Shown here piece by piece: positions 47,352 to 56,848 of a stretch of DNA of 64,000 nt (the first letter of the stretch is position 1; each line of letters starts with the position of its first letter). The DNA lies in NCBI RefSeq assembly GCF_002973595.1, contig NZ_PVEO01000004.1:248001-312000 (forward strand). Reading direction: 5' to 3'. The translations under genes were made by a program, and so were the position numbers. The DNA is from Jejuia pallidilutea. GTDB lineage: Bacteria > Bacteroidota > Bacteroidia > Flavobacteriales > Flavobacteriaceae. The notes beneath the pieces were generated by a model. The model worked only from the letters and a program-made list of their open reading frames with translations, made no database searches and was not told the origin of the DNA.

Positions 47352-47566
47352 CAGTAGTTATAATTACTACATTAGATTGAACAAAACGTTAAGTGAATAA
47401 GTTTGTTGGTTACTAATTTAGCAATTATAAGAAGTAAACTCAAACATTATTATTAGAGTTTAAGCAATAAGCTCTATAGTTAACTTATGCCAAAAGCAAT
47501 ATAAAGCAGGTTTGTGAATACTTAGATATATTTCTAATTGGCATCCTACAGTTAACGAAAAGAGCT

Positions 47567-47592
47567 AAATTGTTATGGCAAGAACAATTTTT
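47567..47592 (+). terminator. Probable terminator in the convergent gap
   Basis: An 8-bp stem AAATTGTT (47567-47574) with AACAATTT (47583-47590) and a short T-run on the plus strand. It lies in the 264-bp gap between the GH95 and the minus-strand gene. The same gap has TAAACTC (47435-47441) with GAGTTTA (47456-47462) and a small repeat just after the GH95 stop, neither with a T-run. Confidence 0.5.
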
Positions 47593-47615
47593 CTAGTCGA
47601 GGTAATCGCATCCGT

Positions 47616-50543
47616 TTAAAGTTTAATTAGTTTTTTTACAGTTGTTCCTTGAGAATTTGAAAAAATTAAAAAATAAATACCGGATTTGAAATTGCTTAGG
47701 CTAATATTTTTTTGGTTTTCTGATATTGGAATTTTTAATTCTAATATTCCACTAACATTATAAATTTCCACAATCGAATTAATGGCATTACTTATTGTTA
47801 TGTTTTCTTGTGTGGGGTTTGGATACAGTTTTATTTTTTCTAATAAAAAATCGTTGGCGCTTAGCGTGCTAGTGCCATATACTTCAACTTCGGCTAGTTG
47901 TATCCCACGAGCTGAAGTTTTTGATATTTTAACAACCTTACCAATAATATCACCAGTGTCTATTGTTAAAGTTGGGTTGGGATAGTCTTCATAAAATTGA
48001 GAGAAGGTTACATCGCCACTTGCGTTAATAACTTCTACTGTAAAATTGTTTAGATCTGCACTGTAATTACTGCCAGTTCTATTGTAGATTTTTATTTCCC
48101 AGATGATTTTGTTTTCACCTAAATCTACTTGCCACCATTTAAGAGAGCCTTCTGTACCATGTTCCGTATGAGAAACGGAATTTCCACCATAGTTTCCATT
48201 AGTATCTCCATCGTTTGCTCTACTAGCTTCACCACCGTAACCCGTAGATGATTGTGATGCAACCCCGCCGTTTGAAGCTAGTGCTAGATTGTTTGCAGCA
48301 CTATTGAAGTAAAAAGAGAAGTTATCAATTTTTAAAAGTGAACCACTACCTCCCTTAAACACAAAATAAAGGTCGTGAACTCCTTCGATGTTGGTAGTTG
48401 TGTAGTTAGAGAATACTTGGTAATTGCCCCAGTTTCCAGTATTGGTAATATTAACTGTTGCTAGTAAAGCGCCATCAATTGCACCGCTTCTTACCTCAAT
48501 AAAACTCCCTGAAGTTGTAGAAGATGCTAAAATATCGATTGAATTGTAAATTTCATTATAACCAAAATCGACGTTAGAGAATTTAATGTAGTCATCATTC
48601 TCAATATTGCCAACAACATCATTAAATATTGAGAGGCTTTCTATAGAAACACCAGCCGAATCGCAAAAATCTTCAGCGCTAATTGGTAAAAAAGGATTAA
48701 AAGTAGCAACTGAACAAGGATTAGCAATAAAATTTAATTTGTCGATGTTAAATAGCCAACCTGCTTCGGTATCACTGTTAGCAACGAAGTAGATATCAGT
48801 TAAACCGTTAACCATTTGATTTAAGTTGGCTGAAAATTCTTGATAGGTTGCATAATTACCAGTACTTGTAATAGGAATAGTTGCAATTAATGTTCCTGTG
48901 TGGCTTCCTGTTCTAACTTCTAATTCAACATTGTTTTTGTCTCCAGAAGCAATAACATTTATAGATGTCATTCCTGTTAAATCTATGTTGTTAAAGCTAA
49001 TCCAGTCTCCTGAATTGATATCAAATACTTCATTTTCGTTGTTATTACCAGTTTTAGCTTGTACGTTAATACCGGTCATATTATCATAGCATTCTGCCTG
49101 TAGGTTGTCTGCTCTATTATTGCATGGTCTGTTGTAGTTGCAACTACTTAGGTTTGTAACTGTGTTTCCTGATCCGTTATCGGTTACCGGCCCACAGGAG
49201 TAAATAGTGCAGCCTGTAGCATCTTCTAAATAAAGAGGGTATTTTGTATTGTTAATTAGCGTGATGTTGTCTGCTCTTCTTAATGGTGGCGTATCTCCGC
49301 TTGAACCTGCTAAAAACCTATTGGCATTTCGTGTTCCCCCAAGAACAATCTTAATATCGAGGTTAAAGTAAGTGGTGCCATCGTGAATGGTAAGATTATG
49401 GTTGGTTCCACCTGCAAAGAAATACGGAGTGTCTCCAATTTTAGGGATATAGTTATCTAAAATAGTTACCTCGTAAGTAGCATTAGAACGATGGATGTCT
49501 TCAGATAATATTGGCCCTACCGATGCATCTGCAAAACAGTTGATGACATCACCATTGTTGCCTAACCAAAAACCACCTTCGCAGGCTAGCGCTGTACAGT
49601 TTTCAATACGTTTATTATTACCGCCCTCTGCACCAGTGTTTACACCAACACGCATTTTTATAATAGTACAATCAATAACAGTTGTATTCAATGTTTGTCT
49701 GTCTACCCCTGTATTGTTGCCTTGTGCATCAAATACTTTTCCTGTAGAGTATGCTCTAATTCCTGCTTCTTGAAGGCTAAAGGTATAATCGCTTGTATGG
49801 TCTTTTAAGTTGAAACCCCAAACGGTTTCAAAATCAACATTATCAGCAGGAGACCCTGTACCTGCTTCCTGTAGCATTTCGCCAACAGTTCGTAATTCGC
49901 CTTCAATATAACAGCCTTCAACAATAGCATCGTGAGACCCCTGCATAAAAATACCATGTCCATACGCTCTCATAATAACCGTGCAATTTTTTAAATGATT
50001 TCTATCGCCTCTTACTAAAATACCTGCGTGTTTATTGTGGCGAATCACACTTCCCCCGCCTTTGCCAAAGGTGTCTCCATAGCCATAAGGGAATGAGCCT
50101 CTAACTGTAGTTTTAAAGCCTTCAATAAGGTTGTCGGCACCGTCTAGGTGGATTGATCCGGCTCCTTTAGTTGGTACGGTCATGCCGATATCCTCAAGGG
50201 TAAGGTTTTTATAAGTATTGTTGCTCCCAACAGGCCAGAATTCAATAATATCTACGCCTCCGTATAATGTGAAAATTTTGGTGTCTATTTCAAATTTTAC
50301 CCCAGTAAAATCGAAGGTACTGTTGTTTCCCGTAAACAATAGGAGCCTAGGGTCGTCAAAAAGTTTTCCTGGGCCACAATTATCTGTGTTGAAATAATAG
50401 GTGCCAGGAGTCATTACAAAGTTGCCATTGCTATCATCTAATCGGTCTTTTAATTCCGCAAGTGAGTTTATGGCTGTTTGTGCCTGTGCAAAACCTAAGG
50501 CTACTAAACAAATTAGCCATAAAAGTAAAGTAGTTTTTTTCAT
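47616..50543 (-). CDS. T9SS-secreted beta-helix enzyme with two CBM6-like modules and an F-type lectin
   Basis: A 975-residue protein, the only gene on the minus strand: signal peptide (ending F-A-Q-A-Q), beta-helix (about 25-475) with R-A-Y-G-H-G-I-F-M-Q, E-G-C-Y-I-E-G-E-L-R-T and S-L-Q-E-A-G-I-R-A-Y. Two CBM6-like beta-sandwiches follow (about 490-610 and 620-750; each with G-D/D-D then W/Y-I-S/K-F and E-V-R-x-G). Then comes an F-type lectin domain (about 750-890; D-G-D-T-N-G, V-S-H-T-E, W-W-Q-V-D-L-G, N-R-T-G) and a T9SS sorting domain ending K-K-L-I-K-L. It is the most modular of the helix family here, suited to cutting insoluble or gel-like polymer at the cell surface or outside. The active site is unassigned. 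Confidence 0.75.
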   Translation of the reverse strand: MKKTTLLLWLICLVALGFAQAQTAINSLAELKDRLDDSNGNFVMTPGTYYFNTDNCGPGKLFDDPRLLLFTGNNSTFDFTGVKFEIDTKIFTLYGGVDIIEFWPVGSNNTYKNLTLEDIGMTVPTKGAGSIHLDGADNLIEGFKTTVRGSFPYGYGDTFGKGGGSVIRHNKHAGILVRGDRNHLKNCTVIMRAYGHGIFMQGSHDAIVEGCYIEGELRTVGEMLQEAGTGSPADNVDFETVWGFNLKDHTSDYTFSLQEAGIRAYSTGKVFDAQGNNTGVDRQTLNTTVIDCTIIKMRVGVNTGAEGGNNKRIENCTALACEGGFWLGNNGDVINCFADASVGPILSEDIHRSNATYEVTILDNYIPKIGDTPYFFAGGTNHNLTIHDGTTYFNLDIKIVLGGTRNANRFLAGSSGDTPPLRRADNITLINNTKYPLYLEDATGCTIYSCGPVTDNGSGNTVTNLSSCNYNRPCNNRADNLQAECYDNMTGINVQAKTGNNNENEVFDINSGDWISFNNIDLTGMTSINVIASGDKNNVELEVRTGSHTGTLIATIPITSTGNYATYQEFSANLNQMVNGLTDIYFVANSDTEAGWLFNIDKLNFIANPCSVATFNPFLPISAEDFCDSAGVSIESLSIFNDVVGNIENDDYIKFSNVDFGYNEIYNSIDILASSTTSGSFIEVRSGAIDGALLATVNITNTGNWGNYQVFSNYTTTNIEGVHDLYFVFKGGSGSLLKIDNFSFYFNSAANNLALASNGGVASQSSTGYGGEASRANDGDTNGNYGGNSVSHTEHGTEGSLKWWQVDLGENKIIWEIKIYNRTGSNYSADLNNFTVEVINASGDVTFSQFYEDYPNPTLTIDTGDIIGKVVKISKTSARGIQLAEVEVYGTSTLSANDFLLEKIKLYPNPTQENITISNAINSIVEIYNVSGILELKIPISENQKNISLSNFKSGIYFLIFSNSQGTTVKKLIKL

Positions 50544-50828
50544 GCCAATCTTCTTATTTTAGTTTTTGTAAAATAAATTCATAATAGGCAAGAAACTTAT
50601 AAATTTAAGTGCGGATGATATAAATTATCTTCCATTTATTGAGATAAGTAGGCCATGGAAGAAGAATTTATTTTTCTGAAAAAGAAATAGCTTTAAAAAT
50701 ACAAATGTGTTTATTTTTCGATTCTAGTACCATTAATCACCCTTTCAGTTTAAAAAATAGTAGAGGTCGTTTGTTAATTTATTGAAATAATATATCTGTA
50801 AAATCTTATTCCTAAAAATCAACATAGT
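50544..50828. other. Divergent intergenic region
   Basis: Part of the 374-bp gap between the divergent genes. On the minus strand, 50597-50623 is a degenerate version of the palindrome, with a right arm TAAATTTATAA matching 8 of 11. It lies 54 bp before the minus-strand start codon, close to the 51 bp seen at sites B and C. A weak TATTTTAC follows near the expected -7 place. No other feature is visible before the palindrome at 50829. Confidence 0.35.
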
Positions 50829-50883
50829 TTATAGTCTATGGCCTATGATTTATATAGTCTGAGTAACGAATTTTGTATTATTG
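50829..50883 (+). promoter_or_regulatory. Palindromic operator plus -7 element (site D)
   Basis: The palindrome at 50829-50855 reads TTATAGTCTAT-GGCCT-ATGATTTATAT. The -7-like TATTATTG at 50876-50883 begins 21 bp after its end. The start codon at 50918 is 63 bp after the palindrome, 12 bp further than at sites B and C. It would drive the ~13 kb run of genes to the window end. Confidence 0.65.
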
Positions 50884-50917
50884 TTACATTAATGTTTTTT
50901 CAAATTAAATCATAAAA

Positions 50918-52555
50918 ATGAAGTTGTATCAAACTATATACAGTATTGTTTTTTTTTCACTTGCATTGTCATGTTTCGCTCAAAACACTAAATCAATTAC
51001 TGTAGAAAGTCTTCTAAAAGACATGGTTGATAGAGACGCCATTGCACGATTTCCAACAACCAACTTTAGGTTGAAACAGGAAAGTAGTTACAATAGGGCA
51101 TCTAAAACTCCCGAGGACACAGATGGCTGGTTTATAAATCATGATTTCAACAGTAAAGAAACCGACCACAATTTTATACGAACAGAGGAAAAAAATGGTA
51201 AAAAAGAATGGGTATTAATGGAGCATATTGGTCCTGGCGCCATTGTACGAACTTGGATGCCGTTTTTAAAACCCGATAAACCCGATACCGATATCACCAT
51301 AAAAATATATTTAGACGGTAATGATGAACCCGTTTTTGAAGGCAATATGTTGGGCTTGTTAGATGGAACAAGTGACATCCCTTATCCGTTGGCGCATCAA
51401 TCATTACGTTCTGCGGTGTCTTTTTTCCCTATTCCGTATGCTAAAAGTTGTAAAATAACAACCGATGCGATGCCATTCTTTTATCAATTTACCTATAGAG
51501 CATACGATGATTATACGCCAATAAAAACCTTAACGAAAGAAGATTTCAAAAACGCTATGCAACTTACTAAAAAGGTTGGCGAGTTATTGTTGAATCCTGA
51601 AAAGGTAGAAAATGGAGAACAGGTTTCGTTTAGTGCGAGATTAGGTTCCAAAAAAGAAAAATCGGTAGCATTACCAAATGGCACTGGTGCCATCCGTAAG
51701 TTAAGTGTGACGTTGGACAATTATAAAAACCCTGAAGTAACCCGTACCGTAGTTTTAAAAATAGAGTTTGATGGAGAAGAAACGGTTTGGTGCCCCATAG
51801 GAGATTTTTTTGGTAGTGGTATTGGTTTAAACCCATACCAAGGTTGGTATAGAACGGTAAACGAAGACGGAACTATGACCAGCAGATGGGTAATGCCGTA
51901 TCAAAAATCAGGAAAAATATCAGTTGTAAACTTAGGTAAAAAATCCGTAAAAGTAAATGTGAAAGCTACAGTAGGCTCATGGCAATGGGATGACGACACT
52001 ATGTACTTTAACGCTGCTTGGAGAGGGCAGTATCCAGTATCTACACGTCCGTATTCAGACTGGAATTATGTAACGCTTAAAGGGCGTGGTGTATATGTTG
52101 GCGATGCTCTAACTATAATGAACCCAGTTGAAAAATGGTGGGGCGAAGGCGACGAAAAAATCTGGGTAGATGGCGAAGATTTTCCATCTATTTTCGGCAC
52201 AGGAACCGAAGATTATTACGCGTATTCTTGGGGAGGACGAAGCACCGATTTTTACGAGCATCCATTCCACGCGCAACCAAAATGCTACGTTTATAATAAG
52301 TTAAACCGAAAAACAACCAAAGAAAGAAATACTTCAGGTTATAGCACCGAAACGAGAAGTAGAGCACTTGATATAATGCCGTTTAGTAGCTCGTTGCAGT
52401 TGGATATGGAAATTTGGAGCTGGACCGATTGCGAAATGGGTTACGGTGTAGGCATGTATTGGTATGGTGATAAGCAAACCACATCGAACAGAATTCCAGA
52501 TGAAAAGGAAGTTTTAAATGTGCCGCCATTACCTAAAGGGTTTCCTAAAAACTAA
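50918..52555 (+). CDS. GH172 (DUF2961) glycosidase
   Basis: A 545-residue secreted protein (signal peptide ending S-C-F-A-Q). It has the DUF2961 beta-jelly-roll layout: G-P-G-A-I-V-R-T-W near residue 107, G-D-F-F-G-S-G near residue 297, and F-G-T-G-T-E-D-Y-Y with Glu431. Known GH172 members are alpha-D-fructofuranosidases, alpha-D-arabinofuranosidases and difructose-anhydride synthase, acting as multimers. It would here remove a furanosyl side chain; which one is unknown. First gene behind promoter site D. Confidence 0.88.
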   Translation: MKLYQTIYSIVFFSLALSCFAQNTKSITVESLLKDMVDRDAIARFPTTNFRLKQESSYNRASKTPEDTDGWFINHDFNSKETDHNFIRTEEKNGKKEWVLMEHIGPGAIVRTWMPFLKPDKPDTDITIKIYLDGNDEPVFEGNMLGLLDGTSDIPYPLAHQSLRSAVSFFPIPYAKSCKITTDAMPFFYQFTYRAYDDYTPIKTLTKEDFKNAMQLTKKVGELLLNPEKVENGEQVSFSARLGSKKEKSVALPNGTGAIRKLSVTLDNYKNPEVTRTVVLKIEFDGEETVWCPIGDFFGSGIGLNPYQGWYRTVNEDGTMTSRWVMPYQKSGKISVVNLGKKSVKVNVKATVGSWQWDDDTMYFNAAWRGQYPVSTRPYSDWNYVTLKGRGVYVGDALTIMNPVEKWWGEGDEKIWVDGEDFPSIFGTGTEDYYAYSWGGRSTDFYEHPFHAQPKCYVYNKLNRKTTKERNTSGYSTETRSRALDIMPFSSSLQLDMEIWSWTDCEMGYGVGMYWYGDKQTTSNRIPDEKEVLNVPPLPKGFPKN

Positions 52556-52589
52556 ATCAACAATCAATCAAAACTAAACTTAACAATTA

Positions 52590-55229
52590 ATGCAAACCAT
52601 CAAGAAAATCTCTTTTATCCACCTAGTAGCGTTAACCTTTTTATTGGTTAGCTGTCAGACTCAATTTAAACACGAATTCGACAAAAGTGATAATGGAGTT
52701 ACTATTCAACAAGACAGTACCATTATCAACATAGAAGTAATTAACGAATCGATTATCCACATTAATAAAATGAGGTTGGGCGATAAGCCATCAACACTTC
52801 CAGATTATGTTACGGTTTTAAAGCCTCAAAAAGTAAATTGGGAAGTTATTGATGCAGAAGATGTTTTGACCATAAGCACAGATTCATTAAATGTATTGGT
52901 GAATGCCAATGGTGTTATTGAATACCAAACGAAAGATAGCTTGAACTTAGTCTCTGAAACTAACGAGCTCACTTACATCAAACCAAATTCCGAAAAAAAT
53001 AAAGTATCGCAAGCGTTTTTGGCAGGCGATGAGGCATTGTATGGCTTAGGGCAATTTCAAAGTGGCATCATGAACTGGAAAAATGTACCCATCCGTTTGC
53101 AACAATACAATCAGGAAATTGCTGTACCGTTTTTAGTGTCAACTAAAGGCTATGGTATTTACTGGCACAATTACAGCCTTACAGATTTCAATAAACCAAA
53201 AAACGAAATTGAGTTTGATTCAGCCGAAACTGTTTCAACAGAAAAAAATAATAAAGAAGCATCGGTTGAAGGTGAAAAAGAAGATGTAGCGGCGCATATT
53301 ACCAAAACCGAAGCAGAACGAAAAAATATTCGCGAAACCACATTTACACCAACAAAAACAGGTGAATATACCTTTTTAGCGTTGAGTGATAATGGCGGAC
53401 GTATGCGAGGTGAAATAAAAGTTACAATCGATGGCGACGATATCATCAATTACGAAACTATTTGGATGCCACGACGCTATTCAGGAAAAAAACGCTTAGA
53501 AGCAGGAAAAACTTATAAGGTCGTGTTTCAAAATACGGGGGCTAAAATTCCTGGAAGATTATTTTATAACGAACCCGATTTTAACAAAACGGTATTCAGT
53601 AGTACGCATGGTAATGCCATCGATTATTATCTAGTTCAAGGAGGAAATCCAGCCGAGGTTATTTCAGAGTACCAAAACCTTACCGGGAAAGCGCCGTTGT
53701 TCCCCAAAACGGCTTACGGATTTTGGCAATGTAGAGAGCGTTACCACAATCAAGAAGAGCTGTTAGAAAATGCTCATGAAATGCGTGAGCGAGAAATTCC
53801 TGTTGATAATATTGTGCAAGATTGGTTTTACTGGCCCAAAGGTACCAAAGGACCTGAGTGGGATAGAGCGAAATATCCAGACCCAGAAGCTATGGTTGAA
53901 GAACTTACCAAGTTGAACTTAAAATTAATGGTATCGGTTTGGCCTGAGGTAAAAAATGAAGCGCTAGAGAAAAAATACAATCTTAAAAAAATAAATAGCA
54001 GCAACTATATTGATATTTACGATAAAGGCGTGAGCGAACGCTTTTACCGCATGTTGAGCGACTCGATGTTCCATTATGGGGTGAGTTCCATTTGGTTGGA
54101 TGGTACAGAGCCAGAAGGTGTAAAAGATGCAAAAGCCATGACTGCCGTTGGTCGATTTGAAGAGGTTCAAAACCCATATTCGTTGGAAGTTACTAGAGCA
54201 ATGTACGAAGGCAGAAGAGCTGAGTTTCCTAATCAACGCGTTTTTAATTTAACACGTTCAGCCTATGCTGGACAGCAACGTTACGGAGCGACTTCTTGGT
54301 CGGGCGATGTGGAAGCATCATGGGAGCAGTTGGAAGAACAGATTTCAGCAGGTCTTAATTTTACCATGGCTGGAATTCCGTATTGGACACATGATATTGG
54401 TGGTTTCTTCAGAGATTCAAAATCGATAAATCCAAGATTCGACAACCAGTACACCAATCCAGAATTTATTGAGTTACTAACCCGCTGGTTTCAGTTTGGA
54501 GCTTTTAGTCCTATTTTTAGAATTCACGGGTATAAATCAGAAACCGAAATCTGGCGATACAACCAAGAGTTTGAAGATATTGCTCGAAAGTTCATTGATA
54601 TACGCTACCAACTCATGCCTTACATTTATTCCGAAGCTTGGAAAGTCACCACACAGGGTAAATTAATTATGGCGCCATTAACGTATCAATACCCGAACGA
54701 TAAAAACACCTGGGGCATAAAAGACCAATTTTTATTTGGAGAATCTATGATGGTGGGTATCGTTACCGAATACAAGAAACGAACTATGGATATGTATTTT
54801 CCAGAAGGGACTTGGTATAACTTTTGGACGGATGAACAAGTTGAAGGAAACCAAAACATTATGGTAGATGCACCACTAGATGAAACCCCCATTTTTGTAA
54901 AGGCGGGAAGCATTTTGCCTATTGGTCCTAAAGTTGAGAACGTTAACGTTAGAACTCAAAAGCCAATTTTTATAGTAGTTTATCCAGGTAAAGATGCTGA
55001 ATATACTATGTATTTAGATGATGGAGAATCTTATAATTATGAACAAGGCACGTATTCTGAAATCAAATTTTCTTATTCCGAAGCTACGAAAACGCTAACG
55101 GTTAAAAAGGGCGACGGTTCTTATTACGATTTTGAAACCACGCCGATAGAATTCGCTTTTCAAATGGTTGGTAAAAGAAGTAAAGAGGAAGCATATTTCT
55201 TAGGTGAAGAGTTAACCATTCAGTTTTAA
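52590..55229 (+). CDS. GH31 alpha-glycosidase (alpha-xylosidase-like) with PA14 insertion
   Basis: An 879-residue lipoprotein (L-L-V-S-C near residue 22). An N-terminal beta domain is interrupted by a PA14-like module at about 240-330 (G-E-Y-T-F-L-A-L-S-D-N-G-G through G-R-L-F-Y). The TIM barrel has nucleophile Asp504 in I-W-L-D-G-T-E-P-E and acid/base Asp573 in W-S-G-D-V-E-A-S-W. GH31 enzymes with a PA14 insert are known among alpha-xylosidases, so alpha-xylose release is the best guess; alpha-glucosidase or sulfoquinovosidase activity is not excluded. It is two bp upstream of a sulfatase. Confidence 0.9.
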   Translation: MQTIKKISFIHLVALTFLLVSCQTQFKHEFDKSDNGVTIQQDSTIINIEVINESIIHINKMRLGDKPSTLPDYVTVLKPQKVNWEVIDAEDVLTISTDSLNVLVNANGVIEYQTKDSLNLVSETNELTYIKPNSEKNKVSQAFLAGDEALYGLGQFQSGIMNWKNVPIRLQQYNQEIAVPFLVSTKGYGIYWHNYSLTDFNKPKNEIEFDSAETVSTEKNNKEASVEGEKEDVAAHITKTEAERKNIRETTFTPTKTGEYTFLALSDNGGRMRGEIKVTIDGDDIINYETIWMPRRYSGKKRLEAGKTYKVVFQNTGAKIPGRLFYNEPDFNKTVFSSTHGNAIDYYLVQGGNPAEVISEYQNLTGKAPLFPKTAYGFWQCRERYHNQEELLENAHEMREREIPVDNIVQDWFYWPKGTKGPEWDRAKYPDPEAMVEELTKLNLKLMVSVWPEVKNEALEKKYNLKKINSSNYIDIYDKGVSERFYRMLSDSMFHYGVSSIWLDGTEPEGVKDAKAMTAVGRFEEVQNPYSLEVTRAMYEGRRAEFPNQRVFNLTRSAYAGQQRYGATSWSGDVEASWEQLEEQISAGLNFTMAGIPYWTHDIGGFFRDSKSINPRFDNQYTNPEFIELLTRWFQFGAFSPIFRIHGYKSETEIWRYNQEFEDIARKFIDIRYQLMPYIYSEAWKVTTQGKLIMAPLTYQYPNDKNTWGIKDQFLFGESMMVGIVTEYKKRTMDMYFPEGTWYNFWTDEQVEGNQNIMVDAPLDETPIFVKAGSILPIGPKVENVNVRTQKPIFIVVYPGKDAEYTMYLDDGESYNYEQGTYSEIKFSYSEATKTLTVKKGDGSYYDFETTPIEFAFQMVGKRSKEEAYFLGEELTIQF

Positions 55230-55231
55230 AG

Positions 55232-56758
55232 ATGAACAAAATTTCAGTATATATTTTATGTGTTTTATTGAATTTTGGAATTAACTTCAAGATTGAAGCA
55301 CAACAGAAGCAGCCTAATATCATTTTTTTAATGACCGACGACCAGCGTTGGGATAATATGGGATGCTACGGCAGACCAGAATTTTATACGCCCAACCTCG
55401 ATAAGTTAGCTGAAGAATCTGTGGTTTTTGATAATGCTTTTTACGCGGTGGCTATCTGTATGCCAAGTCGTGTAACCATGATGACAGGCCGTTACAACTC
55501 CAATCATCGTGTGGGGTTTGTAGCGCCAGACGACTATACTTTATCGCGATCCGATTTTGCAAAAAGTTACCCTGCAATACTTAAAAATGCGGGTTATAGA
55601 ACAGGATTTATTGGTAAGGTTGGTTTTACGGTAACTGCAGAAGCGCAACGCCCAAGCACCCCTAAGAAACATTTCTACAAAGAAAACTTGGGCAGTACAT
55701 TCGATTATTTTGCAGGAAGCGAAACCCGTGATGATAAAGGTTTGGTACTATGGCCAGAAACCGACCCAGGTTTACAGGAAATATACCGTGAAGGTCCCAC
55801 CGATACGGGGAGAACCTTGCGAACGGGCGAAGCCATGCTTCGTTTTTTAGAAACACAACCCGAAAATCAACCGTTTTGTCTGTCGGTAAGTTTTTATGCC
55901 GTTAAACACGATTCGAATAAGGATATGTATATGCCGCATTTCGAACAATTTAAAAATGAAGACTTTTCGATTCCTGAGAATTATGTGGAAGGCGATAATG
56001 AAAAGCTGCCAACTGTTGTAAAAGAAAATGCGAGAGGAGTGTATTTGCATCGTCAGCGGACTTCAAAGCCCGAGCAATACCAGCGTTTGGTGCGCCGATT
56101 TGCTACACAAGGCTACTCGGTAGACGACCAAGTGGGGAAATTAATTGAGAAGTTGAAAGAGAAAAACATGCTCGATAATACCATCATTATTTATACCAGT
56201 GATAACGGGCGCTTCCAAGGGTCTCACGGCCTTTTCGATAAATGTTTACTTTATGATGAATCGGTAAAAGCTCCGCTTATTATTTACGATGGACGTAAAA
56301 CGGCTGCAGAACAAAGCAGAAGGGAAAATGCCTTGATATCTTCAGTAGATATGGCACCAACTATTGTTTCAATAGCGGGACTACAGCCACCGAAAAGTAT
56401 GCAAGGTTGTGATATTACAGGGATATTAAATCAAACCCAAGATTTGTCGCAATGGCGCGATGCCATATTTATGGAAGATTTGTTTTTGGTGGATATGTTT
56501 AAGGAACGGTATAAGGAAAATGTAGACGAGATTAACCAAAATCTTATTAATGCCAACAAATCGTATAGGGCTCGCGGCGTAAGAACCGAGCGGTGGAAAT
56601 ATTTCGTGTATTACGAGCACACGCCTAAAATAGAAGAGTTGTATGATGTATTGAACGACCCAATGGAACAAAACAATTTAGCTAATAATCCTGAATATGG
56701 TGAGGTTTTAAAGGAACTCCGACAAAAAACAGAAGCATTGTACCAAGAAATTAAATGA
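55232..56758 (+). CDS. Secreted sulfatase (S1 family)
   Basis: A 508-residue sulfatase with a cleavable signal (F-K-I-E-A-Q). Asp36-Asp37 (T-D-D-Q-R-W-D-N) begin the metal site, and Cys76 in C-M-P-S-R with V-T-M-M-T-G-R is the modification site. T-S-D-N-G-R-F-Q-G-S-H-G-L-F-D-K near residue 320 places it near the iduronate/GlcNAc-6-sulfatase-like branch, as with the one at 7635. The start codon comes two bp after the GH31 stop, so the pair is probably translationally coupled. That may mean a sulfated alpha-linked sugar is processed stepwise. Confidence 0.94.
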   Translation: MNKISVYILCVLLNFGINFKIEAQQKQPNIIFLMTDDQRWDNMGCYGRPEFYTPNLDKLAEESVVFDNAFYAVAICMPSRVTMMTGRYNSNHRVGFVAPDDYTLSRSDFAKSYPAILKNAGYRTGFIGKVGFTVTAEAQRPSTPKKHFYKENLGSTFDYFAGSETRDDKGLVLWPETDPGLQEIYREGPTDTGRTLRTGEAMLRFLETQPENQPFCLSVSFYAVKHDSNKDMYMPHFEQFKNEDFSIPENYVEGDNEKLPTVVKENARGVYLHRQRTSKPEQYQRLVRRFATQGYSVDDQVGKLIEKLKEKNMLDNTIIIYTSDNGRFQGSHGLFDKCLLYDESVKAPLIIYDGRKTAAEQSRRENALISSVDMAPTIVSIAGLQPPKSMQGCDITGILNQTQDLSQWRDAIFMEDLFLVDMFKERYKENVDEINQNLINANKSYRARGVRTERWKYFVYYEHTPKIEELYDVLNDPMEQNNLANNPEYGEVLKELRQKTEALYQEIK

Positions 56759-56765
56759 CGTTAAC

Positions 56766-56811
56766 TTTTGATTTTAGAATCAAAAAGGTTGAAACGAATG
56801 TGCTTTCAACC
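56766..56811 (+). other. Two tandem hairpins in an intercistronic gap
   Basis: TTTTGATT-TTAG-AATCAAAA (56766-56785) is followed at once by GGTTGAAA-N9-TTTCAACC (56787-56811). Neither has a downstream T-run, so they are more likely mRNA-stability or processing elements than terminators, in the 90-bp gap after the sulfatase. Confidence 0.45.
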
Positions 56812-56848
56812 ATTAAATAATATCAACTAAATATTACAGAACAACAAA

